DNA of 45,000 nucleotides from Butyribacter intestini. Lineage in GTDB: Bacteria; Bacillota; Clostridia; Lachnospirales; Lachnospiraceae. Of this stretch, positions 43,162 through 45,000 are shown in pieces; position 1 is the stretch's first letter, and each line of letters starts with the position of its first letter. Made by a program: the position numbers and the translations under genes. The stretch spans positions 398,437 through 443,436 of the forward strand of contig LLKB01000001.1 of assembly GCA_001414325.1 (NCBI GenBank), read 5' to 3'. The notes beneath the pieces were generated by a model that worked only from the letters and a program-made list of their open reading frames with translations, was not told where the DNA came from and made no database searches.

Positions 43162-44451
43162 GTGGAAGATATGATACATAAGTATGTGAAAAAACCGGAA
43201 AATATCCGTCAGATAGGGGAAAGCCCGTATTCCGGACCGATTTATATAGAAGATTATGTTATGACTTATATAAGACAGATATTTAAGGAACAGAGTGAGG
43301 AAAAGATAATACTGATGCTCGGAAAAGAGGGGGAGGAACTTGCAAAAGGCAGTACATTTATATATGGTGCAATAGGGGTGGATTTTAATGTTACGGATGC
43401 AGTTACTGACATATCAGAAAAAGACTGGAGTGAAGCATATGAGAAAATATATAAATACTTTCCCGGAGTGACAGTGATGGGCTGGGTGTGTGGTGTTTAT
43501 ATGTGGAACAGCAAAGTTGATGCGACGATAAATATAATTCAAAGAAAATATTTTTCTAAGGAAAGTAATATATTGTTCCTGTTTGACCTGTCAGAATGTG
43601 AAGAAAAAATATTTAAGTGGAAAGATGGAAATCTAAAGGAACAGACGGGATATTATGTTTACTATGAAAAAAATCCGCAGATGCAGGATTTTGTGCTCGG
43701 AGAAAATCAAAATGAAAGTGTAGACAGAGAGTATGATGATGTTGTCACCGAAGTGATACGCGATAGGGTAAATAAAAACGAAAAGAAAGATTCTGTTTCT
43801 AAGACGGCAATAGCTGCACTTACGATGGCGATTGCATTTATGTTTGTCATCGGCGGAAATTATATGATTGAGAGTGTTTCAAAAATAAACAGTCTTGAGG
43901 ACAGTGTGGATGTATTGCAGGGATATGTAAAAACGACATATGGAGATGATGACAATAGTAAAAATGTTTCGGGAGCAGGAATAGTGGCAGAATGGGACAA
44001 AGAAGAAAATGCAGATAAAGCGGAAAATGCAAAGAAAATAAGTATGACAAAGGAAAAAACAGGAAATAGCGTACAGTCATCAGATACCGAAAAAAAGAGA
44101 AAAAGTAATGATAAAAATACAGGTACCGGAAAAAATAATAGTTTAAGTACAGCACGAAGAGACAGGTTAAAAAGAAAGAAAACGGCAGGAAAAGTGAATA
44201 AAATTAAAAAAACAGGAAAGATGTCTAAGGCTGCAAGACAGACGATAAATAACAGAAAAAATATAAAGCGAATAACAGGTTCGCACAGAAACTATGCAGA
44301 ATACAAAGTAAAAGAGGGCGATACATTAAGCACGATAGTATGGAGACAATACCATACATTGAAGAAAATGAATATGGTAAAAAGGGTAAACAGAATACAA
44401 AATAGTGATAATATAAGAGAAGGACAAGTTATAAAACTTCCGGCAAGATAA
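43162..44451 (+). CDS. Membrane LysM protein with an MPN-like cytoplasmic domain
   Basis: A 429-residue protein in three parts. Residues 25-175 resemble an MPN/JAB fold: ILMLGKEGEELAKGSTFIYG, then YFPGVTVMGWVCGVYMW, ILFLFDLSECEEKIFKW and TGYYVYYEKN, in the order of that fold; the JAMM metal motif (HxH and the distal Asp) is absent, so no protease activity is expected. One membrane helix follows (214-236). After it come a charged, Lys/Asn-rich spacer and a C-terminal LysM domain (382-429, YKVKEGDTLSTIVWRQY to GQVIKLPAR) that would bind peptidoglycan. The start is GTG 43162, 8 nt after AGGGGG. The MPN reading is mine, from pattern only; the protein could link a cytoplasmic assembly to the wall. 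Confidence 0.8.
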   Translation: MEDMIHKYVKKPENIRQIGESPYSGPIYIEDYVMTYIRQIFKEQSEEKIILMLGKEGEELAKGSTFIYGAIGVDFNVTDAVTDISEKDWSEAYEKIYKYFPGVTVMGWVCGVYMWNSKVDATINIIQRKYFSKESNILFLFDLSECEEKIFKWKDGNLKEQTGYYVYYEKNPQMQDFVLGENQNESVDREYDDVVTEVIRDRVNKNEKKDSVSKTAIAALTMAIAFMFVIGGNYMIESVSKINSLEDSVDVLQGYVKTTYGDDDNSKNVSGAGIVAEWDKEENADKAENAKKISMTKEKTGNSVQSSDTEKKRKSNDKNTGTGKNNSLSTARRDRLKRKKTAGKVNKIKKTGKMSKAARQTINNRKNIKRITGSHRNYAEYKVKEGDTLSTIVWRQYHTLKKMNMVKRVNRIQNSDNIREGQVIKLPAR

Positions 44452-44617
44452 TTAATAAGCTGCCGTATAAATCTGCAGTGCTAATTAGAGAAAAAGCTGA
44501 TTTTTTAGTTTTATTGAACTGTTACCTGATAAAGATGGAATATTATATAGAATATTGCAATGCCTAAAAAGATAAGTTATACTCTCTATTAGAATGATTA
44601 GCTGCTGTTTATGTTAG
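44452..44617. other. Intergenic stretch after the LysM gene
   Basis: No ORF. TTGAACTGTTAC (44514-44525) matches one end of MITE family C without a partner. Confidence 0.4.
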
Positions 44618-44693
44618 TAGGTGATTGCGAAACTAATTATATGTTATATTTGTATGCTTCAATTACAGATTATTATAGTTTTGCAAATACATA
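44618..44693. mobile_element. MITE family A, short diverged copy
   Basis: Ends TAGGTGATTGCGAAACTA and TAGTTTTGCAAATACATA enclose 40 bp. It has no inner element. Confidence 0.7.
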
Positions 44694-44713
44694 TTATTTA
44701 AAACAGTAACGGA

Positions 44714-44820
44714 AGTGGGAAGAAGGCTGAAAATCAAAAAATTCCCACTATGCACAAAAAGTGCAATAATGGAGAATAGTGTGAAAATCATATATAATAT
44801 TTCACACTATGCACAAAAAA
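44714..44820 (+). promoter_or_regulatory. Tandem hairpin modules before the last gene
   Basis: Module 1 is AGTGGGAA/TTCCCACT, module 2 is ATAGTGTGAAA/TTTCACACTAT (11 bp). Each is followed by the exact 15-bp direct repeat CACTATGCACAAAAA, in part (44746 and 44805), with a later GTGC that can close on GCAC. Confidence 0.55.
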
Positions 44821-44843
44821 CATGTGCAGAAATGAGGATTAAT

Positions 44844-45000
44844 ATGGAAAGTTTAGTAGGGCGTTCTCAAAATGTGGCAGCAATAATAGAGAGAAAAAAG
44901 AAGAATAAAAAAGCATTTTTCATATCGGCTGGAATAATCATACTTGCAGCAGTTTTACTCGGTGCGATATACAATTATTATATTAATATAAAATATAATG
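44844..45000 (+). CDS. Membrane protein, 3-prime end beyond the window
   Basis: The first 52 residues read MESLVGRSQNVAAIIERKKK, then one membrane helix (FFISAGIIILAAVLLGAIY, about residues 27-45), then the window ends. GAGGATTAAT is the ribosome site. An N-in single-anchor protein is likely; the main domain is not visible. Confidence 0.6.
   Translation, partial: MESLVGRSQNVAAIIERKKKNKKAFFISAGIIILAAVLLGAIYNYYINIKYN

Overview
The window reads as chromosome of a low-GC, endospore-forming member of the Clostridia, most likely a Lachnospiraceae gut anaerobe related to Lachnospira, Eubacterium or Roseburia. The case rests on the gene set rather than on any database search: spoVAD and spoVAE, an alpha/beta SASP, a YyaC spore protein, a SCIFF (six-cysteine) peptide with its radical SAM maturase, the HydG maturase of [FeFe]-hydrogenase, a T-box in front of leuA, and strong AGGAGG-type ribosome binding sites. 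Genes are dense and mostly on the + strand. I see no prophage, CRISPR array or intact insertion sequence. Mobile DNA is present only as small non-coding palindromic (MITE-like) repeats.

Layout. 1-4.2 kb: a ParA-like ATPase, a histidine phosphatase, endonuclease IV, a YkgJ cysteine-cluster protein and an LD-carboxypeptidase. 4.3-8.9 kb: a MITE, NADH pyrophosphatase, spoVAD-spoVAE, a CobD-like aminotransferase and a SASP gene. 9.2-10.9 kb: the SCIFF ranthipeptide precursor and its maturase. 11.1-13.9 kb: T-box controlled leuA, convergent with a CarD-like regulator. 14.2-16.8 kb: a GH94 disaccharide phosphorylase. 16.8-20.2 kb: a preQ1-I riboswitch followed by queD, queE, folE, queC and queF, the whole GTP-to-preQ1 route. 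20.3 kb: tRNA-Pro(CGG). 20.8-23.5 kb: a GNAT acetyltransferase, then a TM1266-type hydrogenase regulator with hydG. 23.8-27.3 kb: a soluble PocR chemoreceptor and nadB-nadC. 27.4-29.4 kb: a broken Ig-like gene fragment and an AAA+/DUF4143 ATPase with a paired palindromic operator. 29.7-33.0 kb (- strand): an FGGY kinase and a fucose-isomerase-like sugar isomerase. 33.6-35.7 kb: CheD, a Dabb protein and a nitroreductase. 36.2-39.7 kb: glycogen phosphorylase, a small membrane protein and phosphofructokinase, a compact glycogen-to-glycolysis unit. 39.8-43.0 kb: dnaX-ybaB-recR and yyaC. 43.2-45.0 kb: a membrane LysM protein whose cytoplasmic part looks like an MPN domain, and a membrane protein cut by the window end.

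What links the regions is a set of dispersed non-coding repeats. Family A has TTGCGAAACTA ends and five copies, two carrying an inner element and one carrying family B. Family B has CTAGTGTACTGACCTG ends and two copies. Family C has GTAACAGTTCAGCC ends and three full copies. A short hairpin sits 23-25 nt before the start codons of nfo, the SASP gene and glgP. The most interesting is a two-copy element (21365-21508 and 29532-29676) in which several stems covary while loop and junction sequences stay the same, which is strong evidence for a conserved RNA fold that I cannot name.
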